From assembly GCA_005881495.1 (NCBI GenBank), contig VBHI01000159.1, positions 1 to 14,932 of the forward strand: a stretch of 14,932 nt of DNA. The letters are read 5' to 3'. Below the pieces are notes generated by a model. It was given only the letters and a program-made list of their open reading frames with translations, made no database searches and was not told the DNA's origin. The position numbers were made by a program, and so were the translations under genes. Below are positions 7,947-14,932 of the stretch, one piece after another. Position 1 is the first letter of the stretch, and each line of letters starts with the position of its first letter. The DNA is from Chloroflexota bacterium. Lineage in GTDB: Bacteria; Chloroflexota; Ktedonobacteria; Ktedonobacterales; Ktedonobacteraceae.

Positions 7947-9410
7947 ATGTCCATTGAAGTACGTGTCCCAACACTAGGAGAATCAATAGTCGATGCTGTT
8001 ATTGCCAGGTGGCTGAAGCATGAAGGAGATGCGGTTACCCAGGGCGAGGCACTGGTTGAATTAGAGACTGATAAAGTCAACGTGGAAGTGACCGCCGATC
8101 AAAGTGGCGTTCTGCAGAAGATCGCTCGGCAGGAAGGCGAAACAGTAGCCGTTGGTGATGTGTTGGGTGTCATTGGTACCGGGCGACCACAAGGGGTCGC
8201 CCCTACCCCTACTATGGACGATTCAGAAAATGGACAGGGGACTCCTATAGGGCAGTCCGGGGAGTTGCAGCCTGGGAAGGCTGGACAGGTGGTCAGCGAA
8301 AGGCAGAAGACGCCTTCAGGGCAACTGGCAAGTGATGGACAGGTTGCACAGCGTCCTCCGTCCCCGCTGGCAAGGCGTATCGCAGCGGAATACAATATTG
8401 ACCTTTCCCAGGTTAAGGGAAGCAGCCCTCATGGACGTGTGACTAAGGACGACGTGGTTGGCTTTATGGCACAACAAACAGGGGAGGGAAGCGTATATCG
8501 AGGGAGTGGGGAGCGTATGGCGAGCGGAGCCGACAGAGCGATGCGGGAGGGGAAGGAACGCAGTGAAGCTTCCCAAGCCGATATAGCGATGCGGGAAGGG
8601 TATCAGGCAGGGCAACCGCAAGGGACCGGGCGACCACAAGGGATCACCCCTACTATGGACGATCAGATAGCGCCTAGAGCGGCAACACCCGACAGAATGG
8701 CTGTGTCAAGTGGGCGTGAGGAGCGAGTACGGCTCTCGCGCAGGCGGCAAACCATCGCACAACGCCTGGTGGAGGCGCAGCATACCGCGGCCATGTTGAC
8801 AACGTTCAACGAGATTGATATGAGTGCTGTGATGGAGGTGCGGAGCCGGCGTAAGGATGCTTTTAAGGAGCGCCATAACATCTCCCTTGGCTTCATGTCG
8901 TTTTTTACGAAGGCAGTAGTAGGGTCGCTTAAGGCGTTTCCTCGCCTGAATGCAGAGATTCAGGGGAACGAGATGGTGCTGAAGCATTACTACGATATTG
9001 GTATTGCAGTCGGCGCTGAAGAAGGTCTTGTTGTGCCCGTACTGCGCGATGCTGACCGAAAGAGTTTTGCGGAGATTGAGCAGGAGATTGCTAACCTGGC
9101 GAAGAAAGCCAGGGAGAATAGCCTTGCGCTCACTGATCTCCAGGGCGGGACCTTTACCATAACCAATGGAGGCGTATTTGGGTCGTTACTCTCAACACCC
9201 ATTTTAAATGCGCCGCAGGTTGGTATTTTGGGTATGCACAAGATTGAACAGCGACCTGTTGCCGTCAATGGTCAGGTTATTATTCGCCCAATGATGTACG
9301 TTGCAGTTTCCTATGACCACCGTATTGTCGATGGTCGAGAAGCTGTGCAGTTTCTGGTGAGAATTAAGGAACTGGTCGAAGACCCAGAAACTCTGCTACT
9401 TGAGGGCTAG
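7947..9410 (+). CDS. sucB: 2-oxoglutarate dehydrogenase E2 (dihydrolipoyl succinyltransferase)
   Basis: Transfers succinyl from lipoate to CoA and forms the core of the complex. 487 residues. Lipoyl domain 1-77 with the lipoylated Lys43 in ETDKV; E1/E3-binding domain about 138-172 ([15 protein letters not shown]...GRVTKDDV); catalytic domain about 260-487 with the active site SYDHRIVDG (His458, Asp462). The ATG at 7947 was chosen because GGAGG lies five bases upstream and the lipoyl domain begins [13 protein letters not shown]; an upstream ATG at 7914 inside the repeat adds 11 residues with no family match. Both interdomain linkers are filled with repeat-encoded peptide: family 1 at about 79-92 and 228-239, family 2 (nested) at about 179-221. 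The catalytic type (succinyl rather than another acyl) rests on the neighbouring sucA. Confidence 0.95.
   Translation: MSIEVRVPTLGESIVDAVIARWLKHEGDAVTQGEALVELETDKVNVEVTADQSGVLQKIARQEGETVAVGDVLGVIGTGRPQGVAPTPTMDDSENGQGTPIGQSGELQPGKAGQVVSERQKTPSGQLASDGQVAQRPPSPLARRIAAEYNIDLSQVKGSSPHGRVTKDDVVGFMAQQTGEGSVYRGSGERMASGADRAMREGKERSEASQADIAMREGYQAGQPQGTGRPQGITPTMDDQIAPRAATPDRMAVSSGREERVRLSRRRQTIAQRLVEAQHTAAMLTTFNEIDMSAVMEVRSRRKDAFKERHNISLGFMSFFTKAVVGSLKAFPRLNAEIQGNEMVLKHYYDIGIAVGAEEGLVVPVLRDADRKSFAEIEQEIANLAKKARENSLALTDLQGGTFTITNGGVFGSLLSTPILNAPQVGILGMHKIEQRPVAVNGQVIIRPMMYVAVSYDHRIVDGREAVQFLVRIKELVEDPETLLLEG
8181..8220 (+). repeat. Family 1 repeat in the sucB first linker
   Basis: GGGCGACC, five bases, GGGTCGCCC, then CTACCCCTACTATGGACG. 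It is read [13 protein letters not shown] immediately after the lipoyl domain. It shares the core with ileS 2786-2809 and the right flank with the second sucB copy. The CCCTAC unit is doubled. Confidence 0.85.
8481..8609 (+). repeat. Nested family 2 repeats in the sucB second linker
   Basis: An outer element starts GGGGAGGGAAGCGTATATCGAG (8481-8502), resumes at GGAACGCAGTGAAGCTTCCC and ends in GGGTATCAGGCA; joined, it matches the kinase copy at 13103-13183 almost base for base. Between the halves lies a second, partial element (about 8503-8553) with its own GGGGAGCGTAT and GCCGACAGAGCGATGCGGGAGGGG. The frame gives two AM(R)EG motifs, ADRAMREG and ADIAMREG. Confidence 0.8.
8610..8660 (+). repeat. 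Family 1 repeat, second copy in sucB, with partial duplication
   Basis: GGGCGACCACAAGGGATCAC followed by CCCTACTATGGAC is read [12 protein letters not shown] half copy GGGCAACCGCAAGGGACC precedes it and is read GQPQGT, so the left arm appears twice in tandem. The right arm of the palindrome has two substitutions relative to the first copy. Confidence 0.75.
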
Positions 9411-9483
9411 TTGCCAGTACGCTGGTTCTTATTGCTAGTGGCATCAAGATGAGCGCAGTTTCCTCGCGCCCTGTTTCATTCTA

Positions 9484-9512
9484 TTGCCACAGCCAGAAAT
9501 TAGGTCTATAAT
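9484..9512 (+). promoter_or_regulatory. Near-consensus sigma-70-type promoter for the kinase cluster
   Basis: TTGCCA (9484-9489; five of six -35 bases), a 17-base spacer, and TATAAT (9507-9512; perfect -10). Transcription would begin near 9519, leaving an untranslated leader of about 180 bases that carries the family 3 element at 9560-9679. No strong terminator separates it from sucB. Confidence 0.75.
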
Positions 9513-9559
9513 CATAGGTGATCAAATTGGATGGTGGGAACACAGGAGTGTTTGCAAGC

Positions 9560-9679
9560 CATCGCTGCAACGCCGCTGTCTTAGGTATCTTGTCCGCTTG
9601 CCAACTGCGCTCTCTTGTAGCGCTTCTACTTACGGTCAGGCAAGCTGCAAGGAAGCGCCTAGAAAAGTCAGCAGCGATG
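9560..9679 (+). repeat. Expanded family 3 element before the FHA kinase
   Basis: The ends CATCGCTGC (9560-9568) and GCAGCGATG (9671-9679) are exact inverted repeats, as in the copy at the end of sucA. The left CATCGCTGCAACGCCGCTG is identical over 19 bases. The 120-base length reflects extra internal sequence with inverted repeats of its own (CGCTTGCC/GGCAAGC; GCGCTTC/GAAGCGC), suggesting another element inside. The bases right after it (AAGGAG, 9681-9686) serve as the ribosome site of the kinase gene. Confidence 0.8.
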
Positions 9680-9696
9680 CAAGGAGTCATCTTACT

Positions 9697-11196
9697 ATGC
9701 AACGAGAGAATCCATACCCTCAGCAACAAGGTAATAACGACGACATGGCCGCGCTAGTCGGGCGATCTTTAGGCCAGTTTCGCATCGTCGAACGTATTGG
9801 TGCTGGTGGCATGGCAACCGTTTTCAAGGCCTATCAACCCAATCTAGATAGGTATGTTGCTATCAAGGTACTACCGGCGTATCACGCACGTGACCCAATT
9901 TTTGTCAAAAGATTTGTGCAAGAGGCCAGAGCTGTTGCGAAATTGGTTCATCCCAACATACTGCAGATACATGATTTTGGTGAGCAGGATAATATCACCT
10001 ATATTGTTATGGAATACGTTGAAGGTGGTACATTGAAAGATCGCTTAAAGAGGCCGATACCGAATCCTGATGCTATCGATTACATGATTCAGGCGGCGGA
10101 AGGTTTGAATTGCGCTCACAGTCATGGGATTGTTCATCGTGATGTGAAGCCAGCCAATATGTTATTGCGCAAAGATGGCTATCTTTTGCTCTCTGACTTT
10201 GGTATAGCAAAAATTCTCGAGGGGACGACGAATCTCACTCGGGTGGGAACAGGGATAGGCACGCCACAGTATATGTCACCGGAACAAGGCACAGGACAAG
10301 CAGTAGACCGCCGCAGTGATATCTATTCGCTGGGTATCGTATTATTTCACTGTTTAGCTGGACGAGTGCCATTTACCGCAGATACCCCGCTGTCGATTAC
10401 AGTGAAACATCTCAACGAACCGTTGCCTGTTGAAATGTTACGTACGGCAGGTGTACCGGTCCCTATTGAGCAGGTAGTTGTGAAAATGGCTGCGAAAGCG
10501 CCGCAAGATCGGTACCAGACGACTGATGAACTTATCTCTGCTCTGACAGGAGCGTTGGCAGCTTCGCACCTTACGATGCCTCCACGTTGGCGTCCAGGCA
10601 TGTCTTCTGCGCTCCCTCAAATACAAGTAGACTCACAAGGAAGTGGTGTTGCTCAGCCAACGCCCAGTAATGGTGGCGGACTGGGACAGGGATCGGCAGT
10701 AGGGCAGAGTGTACAAAGTGGACAGAGCGCTCCTGTCCAGCCGCCGCTGAATAACAACCAGCAACAAGTCGTAACATTATCATGCTTTCGCTGTGGGGCT
10801 TCTAATCCGAGCACCCGCCTCTATTGTACCTCCTGTGGAGATGAACTCTCCGATAGGCGTGCCATTCATGATCGCTATCTGGGGCCCAATGGACGTCCAG
10901 TGCTCGCTCGTCTCACCATCCAGAATGGATCGATGGGCGGTCACTCGTTCCGTTTCCACCAGGTTGTAACAACGATAGGGCGTACGAATGGCAATGATCT
11001 TATCATCCAGGGTCGTACTGTTTCCCGACGTCATGCTCGTCTCTTTTTTGACAATGGTCGCTGGTATCTTGAAGATTTGCAAAGTGCCAATGGCACCCTG
11101 GTTAACAATGTGCGAGTATATCAGCCTGTGGCATTGAATGATGGAGACGTAATCAATTTTGGTGATGAAATTGTGGTGTTCAATACCACATATTGA
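9697..11196 (+). CDS. Soluble Ser/Thr protein kinase with zinc ribbon and FHA domain
   Basis: Eukaryotic-like (Hanks/PknB-type) kinase of 499 residues. Kinase domain about 29-290: glycine loop GAGGMA (35-40), Lys57, HRD (147-149) with Lys151 and Asn154, DFG (167-169), SPE (194-196), and activation-loop threonines between. A Gly/Gln/Ser-rich linker (about 310-355) leads to a four-Cys zinc ribbon (C363, C366, C377, C380) and a C-terminal FHA domain (about 405-499) with GR (428-429), SRRH (443-446) and NGT (465-467), which binds phosphothreonine, perhaps of the kinase itself or its targets. No membrane segment or PASTA repeat. The ATG at 9697 was chosen because AAGGAG lies ten bases upstream; a longer frame opens at a TTG that is really the -35 box. 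Followed after 26 bases by the DUF6391-like gene. Confidence 0.93.
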   Translation: MQRENPYPQQQGNNDDMAALVGRSLGQFRIVERIGAGGMATVFKAYQPNLDRYVAIKVLPAYHARDPIFVKRFVQEARAVAKLVHPNILQIHDFGEQDNITYIVMEYVEGGTLKDRLKRPIPNPDAIDYMIQAAEGLNCAHSHGIVHRDVKPANMLLRKDGYLLLSDFGIAKILEGTTNLTRVGTGIGTPQYMSPEQGTGQAVDRRSDIYSLGIVLFHCLAGRVPFTADTPLSITVKHLNEPLPVEMLRTAGVPVPIEQVVVKMAAKAPQDRYQTTDELISALTGALAASHLTMPPRWRPGMSSALPQIQVDSQGSGVAQPTPSNGGGLGQGSAVGQSVQSGQSAPVQPPLNNNQQQVVTLSCFRCGASNPSTRLYCTSCGDELSDRRAIHDRYLGPNGRPVLARLTIQNGSMGGHSFRFHQVVTTIGRTNGNDLIIQGRTVSRRHARLFFDNGRWYLEDLQSANGTLVNNVRVYQPVALNDGDVINFGDEIVVFNTTY

Positions 11197-11222
11197 TATT
11201 TTTTTTAGGAAGGATTGTACCG

Positions 11223-11762
11223 ATGGCTTCCCTCAACCCCGTTTCTCAGGTAGCGCAACAGATATTGCTGGGAGGCGCTGTTAAGCAGAATCATGCCCTT
11301 GAACACGCCACCATTGTCTTGCTCAGTCAAAAGTATCCAAATGTGAGACTTGCTGGTATATCTTTTGCTGCTGGCTTCTTTGTGTTTGGTGACGTACCAA
11401 CCGAGGCTATTATTCCTACAGCGAATGAAGCGCTGACGCTGTTACGTACAACACATCCAGAGCTGGCTATTCACGAGCGATGTGGGACAAATCTCGCAGT
11501 TTCTGGCCTGCTCACAGGGCTGGCTGCTATGACTGTGGCAAGAATGCGCCGCCCATTCAATTCATTCAATAATGTGATCCTGGCATCGACTGCCGCTCTC
11601 ATTCTGGCGCGCCCTTTAGGGATGATTACGCAGCGCTATATCACAACGCAAACACCAAATACATCAATGTCTGTCGTCAAGGTTACTGCGCTGCGGTTTT
11701 TTGGCACTCCTGCCCACTTTGTGAGTACCGATAATCCTGGTGCCGCAGGGCTTTTCTCTTAA
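11223..11762 (+). CDS. DUF6391-like small membrane protein with HALEH motif
   Basis: 179 residues of unknown function. The conserved-looking block NHALEHATIVLL (23-34) and the later HERCGTN (84-90) match what I recall of DUF6391 proteins in Chloroflexota and cyanobacteria. Two hydrophobic stretches, about 91-107 and 117-134, suggest membrane insertion; there is no signal peptide. H24-A-L-E-H28 has the HxxEH spacing of inverted-zincin (M16) peptidases, but no wider similarity was established. The ATG at 11223 follows AGGAAGG by about nine bases. It lies between the FHA kinase and the sulfurtransferase with short gaps, so it is probably co-transcribed. The family name is from memory. Confidence 0.75.
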   Translation: MASLNPVSQVAQQILLGGAVKQNHALEHATIVLLSQKYPNVRLAGISFAAGFFVFGDVPTEAIIPTANEALTLLRTTHPELAIHERCGTNLAVSGLLTGLAAMTVARMRRPFNSFNNVILASTAALILARPLGMITQRYITTQTPNTSMSVVKVTALRFFGTPAHFVSTDNPGAAGLFS

Positions 11763-11808
11763 TCTGGAAATGCTATGCAAGGAAGTATATTCAACAAAGG
11801 TTATACAA

Positions 11809-12681
11809 ATGGGACGTAGTGAGTTACTGGTTGAGGCCTCCTGGTTGGCTGAGCATCTGAACGATCCACATATACGAGTTGTAGATATGCGAGGATACGT
11901 GCGTACAGTTGAGCATGATGGTGTGCAGGATGCCTTGTACGTGGGTGCACGTGATGAGTACGAGCATGGACATATTCCTGGATCTGTGTATATAGACTGG
12001 AGTAGCGACATCGTTGATCATAACGATGCCGTAGAGTCTCAAATTGCTTCACCTGCGCGCTTTGCTGAAGTACTGGGCAATTTAGGGATTGGTGATCAGC
12101 ACCTGGTGGTTGCCTATGATGCTCACCCTACTTCACAATTTGCTACCCGGCTCTGGTGGGCGCTCAATTATTATGGACACAAACGGGTAGCTGTGTTAAA
12201 TGGGGGGCTTGCTAAATGGCAACGTGAACATCGACTACTGGAAGAGAGTATACCTGTCTATCCAACAGCTACCTTTACTCCTGTAACCCAGGCACAGTTA
12301 CGCGCCACTGCAACTGAGGTATTATCGCTCCTGGATCAAAAGGATGTCGTGTTGATTGATGCGCGTGATCGTAGGCAGTATACCGGTGAAATCACACGCG
12401 GCCATGGGCGTCGAGGTCATATACCGGGCGCTTTATGTATTCCTCGTGACGAGGTAATCGATCCCGCCGCCGGTACATTTCGCAGTAATGAAGAACTTAC
12501 CCACCTGTTCTCCGGTGATGGGGTGCAGCCGTCACAGCATATCGTGGCGTATTGCAATGGTGGCGTCGCAGCTACCACCATACTATTCAGCCTGGCTCTG
12601 CTCGGCTATCCCAATTTGACCAATTACGACGGTTCCTGGAATGAGTGGGGCAGTCGCCAAGATTTACCAACAGAAGTGTAG
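11809..12681 (+). CDS. Two-domain sulfurtransferase (rhodanese-like, SseA/TST type)
   Basis: Moves sulfane sulfur from thiosulfate or mercaptopyruvate to an acceptor such as cyanide or thiols. 290 residues, the normal size for a tandem rhodanese. The N-terminal inactive domain (about 6-140) has VVDMRG, HGHIPGSVYIDW (53-64) and, at the active-site position, AYDAHPTSQFATRLWW with Asp in place of Cys. The C-terminal catalytic domain (about 165-288) has LIDARD, RGHIPGALCIPRDEV and the loop CNGGVA with nucleophile Cys249. That loop is neither the typical thiosulfate (CRKGVT) nor the mercaptopyruvate (CGSGVT) form, so the donor cannot be named. The ATG at 11809 has AAAGG eight bases upstream; an in-frame ATG at 11770 is possible. 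It is the third gene of the kinase cluster. Confidence 0.92.
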   Translation: MGRSELLVEASWLAEHLNDPHIRVVDMRGYVRTVEHDGVQDALYVGARDEYEHGHIPGSVYIDWSSDIVDHNDAVESQIASPARFAEVLGNLGIGDQHLVVAYDAHPTSQFATRLWWALNYYGHKRVAVLNGGLAKWQREHRLLEESIPVYPTATFTPVTQAQLRATATEVLSLLDQKDVVLIDARDRRQYTGEITRGHGRRGHIPGALCIPRDEVIDPAAGTFRSNEELTHLFSGDGVQPSQHIVAYCNGGVAATTILFSLALLGYPNLTNYDGSWNEWGSRQDLPTEV

Positions 12682-12692
12682 CGTTGGCTCAG

Positions 12693-12717
12693 CGGTCAGT
12701 AGCGATGCATGGAAGTA
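12693..12717. repeat. Family 3 right-end fragment between converging genes
   Basis: CGGTCAGTAGCGATGCATGGAAGT matches the right end and flank of the other family 3 copies (GGTCAGCAGCGATGCAAGGAGT). No left end is visible. It fills most of the 37-base gap between the sulfurtransferase and the membrane kinase; no clear bidirectional terminator is seen there. Confidence 0.5.
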
Positions 12718-12718
12718 C

Positions 12719-14530
12719 CTATTGGTCTGCAGTGTCGAAACGAAGTACCAGTGAACAGAAAGAAAACAAGAGTTCGTTCATGTGTAAGGCGTTGCTGCTG
12801 TGTCCATGACGGGAGAGGAGCAGGACAATTATGGCAATCACTACCAGTAGGACTACTATTGCGGCAATGATGAAAATTCGTAAGGTCATGTTGAAGCCAG
12901 AAGCCCTGGCAGGAGGATTACTATTCTTGGGCGGTGGAGGTGGCGCTGACACTGCTGGGGCTATTGGAGATCGCACGGCATTTTTGATGGCAGGATTATT
13001 TTGAACTTGTACCCCTGGTTGCTTCATCTGGCCTGCTTGGGAAGGAATGGCGAGTGGATTGGCCGCAGGTTTCTGCGGCTGTTGCGGATACGTCAGAACC
13101 TTTGCCTGATACCCTTTCCCCATCGCTATGTCGGCTTGGGAAGCTTCACTGCGTTCCACTCGATATACGCTTCCCTCCCCTGCTTGTTGTTTGATAATCA
13201 TACTTTTATCTAATGAGGCATCGTAGGCAGGGGACTTGTCCTGCTGTGAAGTTTTTTTGACTTTTGAATCAGGTTCTGCAACCGTCGTTGAGGCACTCGC
13301 CTTAAAAACATTATTAAGTGATGAGCCACAACGTGGACAGAAGGAAGACTGCTGCAGCAAGGACTCACCACAGCGCGGACATACCGGCGTTGGCGCCGGG
13401 CGATTCGCAGGCTGGGCTGGAGGGTTATTCGCTTCCCCAGGTGATGCCTTGTCGGCATTTTCTTTTGCACGTTGAATCGTCTCGTAGAGGAGAGGCAGGT
13501 CAGGTTGAGTGCTATTAGGATCCACCGGGCGTTGAATTGGGGCAGATGGTGGTGCTGGCAAAGCTCCCATCACCCTACTCAGATCGTTGCTAAACTCAGC
13601 AACGGTTGGGTAGCGATCTTTCTGCTTCATGGCCATTGCGCGTTTGATAATAGCATTGAGTTGATCGAGCAGTGGCGGTGGTAATGAGCCAAGTTGCGCC
13701 AGATGGCGGAGATGGCGTGGTGCGGGTTTGGTGGGCTTGGTGACGCCTAATCTGAATTGCCGGCCAGCATTCGCTTCTGTATTATTTTCAGGAGGATTTT
13801 TCGCCAGTATCTCTTGTAAAGATGGTAGATCAGGCAATGCCTGTTGTATCGATTGATTGCGTAGTGAGACGCTCGGCGGCTCGTGGGAGGTCAAAGCAAA
13901 ATAGAGCGTAGCGCCCAGGGCATAGATATCTGAACGAACATCCGTACCCGTACCGCCAGGGTATTGCTCTTGTGGAGCGTAGCCGGGTGTGCCCTGGTGA
14001 CGAATGAAAAAAAGAGTTCGTGCACCATCGGCTGTTGCTTTTGCGTTGCCCAGGTCGACCAGTATGGCCGTTCCGTCAGGCATAATTCGGATATTGTCGG
14101 GTTTGATATCACGGTGAATGACGACCGGTTGCTGAGAATGAAGGAACTGGACTGCATCACAGATTGATAGGATCCAGCCCATAATCTGGGGGAGAGGTAT
14201 AATCTCATTGCGTTGGCGTGCCATGCGTATGCGATCGGTTAAATCGCTGCCTTCAATATAGCTCAGTACGACAAAGTAATGGCCTCGCTCATCAAAAGCT
14301 TCCTGAAAGGCAGGAAGATTCGGGTGATGTAACTGGCTCAGCACTCGTGCCTCATGCTGGAGCTGAGCCTGACCACTAGCGCCAGTTACAAAATATTCTT
14401 TAATGGCGTATTGCTGGTTCGTTCTCAGGTCCATGGCTAAATAGACATGGCCAAAACCCCCGCTGCCCAGCACGCGCTCGATGCGATAGCGTCCGTGGAG
14501 TATGGTACCCGACGGAACCGTTTCCATCAT
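12719..14530 (-). CDS. Membrane-anchored Ser/Thr protein kinase with zinc ribbon
   Basis: Eukaryotic-like kinase of 603 residues. Kinase domain about 15-325: glycine loop GSGGFG (22-27), Lys44, Glu60, HRD (139-141) with Lys143 and Asn146, DLG (159-161) in place of DFG, APQE (185-188) in place of APE, and DIYALG (201-206). A long linker carries a four-Cys zinc ribbon (C384, C387, C398, C401), a family 2 repeat peptide (451-477), and a Pro-rich stretch. A single transmembrane helix (about 549-572) is followed by a 30-residue tail, so the kinase faces the cytoplasm. AAGGAG lies 12 bases before the first ATG; the second codon is also ATG, so the start could be one codon later. It has its own near-consensus promoter and converges on the sulfurtransferase gene. 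Confidence 0.93.
   Translation of the reverse strand: MMETVPSGTILHGRYRIERVLGSGGFGHVYLAMDLRTNQQYAIKEYFVTGASGQAQLQHEARVLSQLHHPNLPAFQEAFDERGHYFVVLSYIEGSDLTDRIRMARQRNEIIPLPQIMGWILSICDAVQFLHSQQPVVIHRDIKPDNIRIMPDGTAILVDLGNAKATADGARTLFFIRHQGTPGYAPQEQYPGGTGTDVRSDIYALGATLYFALTSHEPPSVSLRNQSIQQALPDLPSLQEILAKNPPENNTEANAGRQFRLGVTKPTKPAPRHLRHLAQLGSLPPPLLDQLNAIIKRAMAMKQKDRYPTVAEFSNDLSRVMGALPAPPSAPIQRPVDPNSTQPDLPLLYETIQRAKENADKASPGEANNPPAQPANRPAPTPVCPRCGESLLQQSSFCPRCGSSLNNVFKASASTTVAEPDSKVKKTSQQDKSPAYDASLDKSMIIKQQAGEGSVYRVERSEASQADIAMGKGYQAKVLTYPQQPQKPAANPLAIPSQAGQMKQPGVQVQNNPAIKNAVRSPIAPAVSAPPPPPKNSNPPARASGFNMTLRIFIIAAIVVLLVVIAIIVLLLSRHGHSSNALHMNELLFSFCSLVLRFDTADQ
13103..13183 (-). repeat. Family 2 (ERSEAS) repeat inside the membrane kinase gene
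   Basis: An uninterrupted copy. On the coding strand it runs GGGGAGGGAAGCGTATATCG...GAACGCAGTGAAGCTTCCC...AGCGATGGGGAAAGGGTATCAGGCA. It is read [20 protein letters not shown] in the linker between zinc ribbon and membrane helix. GGGAAGC and GCTTCCC are its inverted repeat. It is nearly identical to the outer sucB element, including the TATCAGGCA end, although the genes are unrelated. Confidence 0.88.
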
Positions 14531-14638
14531 TTCAGAAGGTGTCTCCTTCGTTGTTCTCCGAATTTAGTATGGGCAATGGGGCACGTTAGAACGATTACCT
14601 GCACTCAATTCTACCTGTGTTAGCATACCATTATTCGC

Positions 14639-14667
14639 ATTATACACTAGATGGGAAGACATGTCAT
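14639..14667 (-). promoter_or_regulatory. Near-consensus promoter of the membrane kinase gene
   Basis: On the minus strand ATGACA (14667-14662; five of six -35 bases), a 17-base spacer and TATAAT (14644-14639; perfect -10). Transcription would start near 14632, about 100 bases before the kinase ATG. It lies in the gap after the Lrp/AsnC-type gene, so the kinase need not depend on read-through. Confidence 0.75.
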
Positions 14668-14713
14668 TGTTTGCAGCGCAGAATAGAACCAATTGTTCAA
14701 TAAAGCGTACATC

Positions 14714-14932
14714 TTATTGCTCAAAGGATGGGTTGTTGTGAGCATGCCGAGACGAGGGAGAGACACGGGCTTGCGAGAGGAAGGCCCAGTCATTTTGTTT
14801 ACAAACGCGGAGATACATATAGGTTTCGGCCTGTTGAACCCCTGGGACCTTATAAAGTTTCTCCGTGAGGAACTTGAGTAGATGGTCGTTATCACGGCAA
14901 ACGACCTCTGCTAACATATCAAAGCTGCCCGT
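14714..14932 (-). CDS. Lrp/AsnC-family regulator, C-terminal part
   Basis: Only the last 72 residues lie in the window; the N-terminal part runs off its right edge. The sequence TGSFDMLAEVVCRD...LLKFLTEKLYKVPGVQQAETYMYL is typical of the AsnC/RAM effector-binding domain, in which G-x-(F/Y)-D begins a strand, the helix carries L..F....L...PGV, and a strand with T follows. The tail after it (about 30 residues) is longer and more polar than usual. Members bind amino acids and control amino-acid metabolism; the ligand here is unknown. It ends at TAA 14714-14716, upstream of the membrane kinase gene on the same strand. Confidence 0.8.
   Translation of the reverse strand, partial: TGSFDMLAEVVCRDNDHLLKFLTEKLYKVPGVQQAETYMYLRVCKQNDWAFLSQARVSPSSRHAHNNPSFEQ

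Noticed and set aside
8181..8660. A CRISPR-like array in sucB
   Set aside because: The repeats are translated in frame, differ in length and have no regular spacers; no cas genes are present.
9412..9432. A small hairpin (CCAG/CTGG) after sucB as a terminator
   Set aside because: The stem is only four to five base pairs and the following bases are a mixed TTCTTATT, too weak to call.
9484..9696. A 71-residue N-terminal extension of the FHA kinase from a TTG
   Set aside because: The TTG is part of a near-consensus -35 box, the stretch crosses a family 3 repeat, and a good ribosome site precedes the ATG at 9697.
11740..11808. Upstream starts (GTG 11740, ATG 11770) for the sulfurtransferase
   Set aside because: The GTG lies within the preceding gene and the rhodanese fold begins near the ATG at 11809, which has AAAGG in place. 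The ATG at 11770 stays possible but is less supported.
13001..13213. A 70-codon plus-strand frame containing [20 protein letters not shown]
   Set aside because: It is the reverse strand of the family 2 repeat inside the kinase gene. A similar peptide appears opposite sucB for the same reason.

Overview
The window looks like chromosomal DNA of a Chloroflexota bacterium, most likely class Ktedonobacteria. This is inferred from the gene set: eukaryotic-like Ser/Thr kinases carrying zinc ribbons, a HALEH-type DUF6391-like protein, a type 2 IleRS, a sucAB pair, and many short palindromic repeats that also sit inside genes. No similarity search was possible, so the taxonomy is a judgement.

Layout. 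Positions 1-129 hold no gene but contain a perfect 58-bp palindrome. Minus strand 4592-130 is a probable aminoacyl-tRNA quality-control operon: a T-box leader with its terminator, an AlaX-type tRNA-editing protein, then isoleucyl-tRNA synthetase with the altered GXHH signature. A control region at about 4593-4833 separates it from the plus-strand pair sucA-sucB, the E1 and E2 subunits of the 2-oxoglutarate dehydrogenase complex; the E3 gene is not in the window. A near-consensus promoter at 9484-9512 starts a second plus-strand cluster: a soluble Ser/Thr kinase with zinc ribbon and FHA domain, a DUF6391-like small membrane protein, and a two-domain sulfurtransferase. A converging membrane-anchored Ser/Thr kinase with zinc ribbon lies on the minus strand (14530-12719) behind its own near-consensus promoter. 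The window ends inside an Lrp/AsnC-family regulator gene.

The most unusual feature is at least three families of short inverted-repeat elements. Two of them lie inside coding sequences and are translated in one constant reading frame. Family 1 (core GGGCGACC...GGGTCGCCCCTAC) is in ileS, sucA and twice in sucB. Family 2 (peptide ERSEAS...AM) is in sucA, sucB (nested, one copy inside another) and the second kinase. Family 3 (CATCGCTGC...GCAGCGATG ends) sits at gene borders: it forms the last codons and stop of sucA, lies ahead of sucA and the FHA kinase, and leaves a footprint in the T-box leader. The arrangement resembles the Rickettsia palindromic elements that insert in frame into protein genes, but with different sequences and in core metabolic and translation genes.
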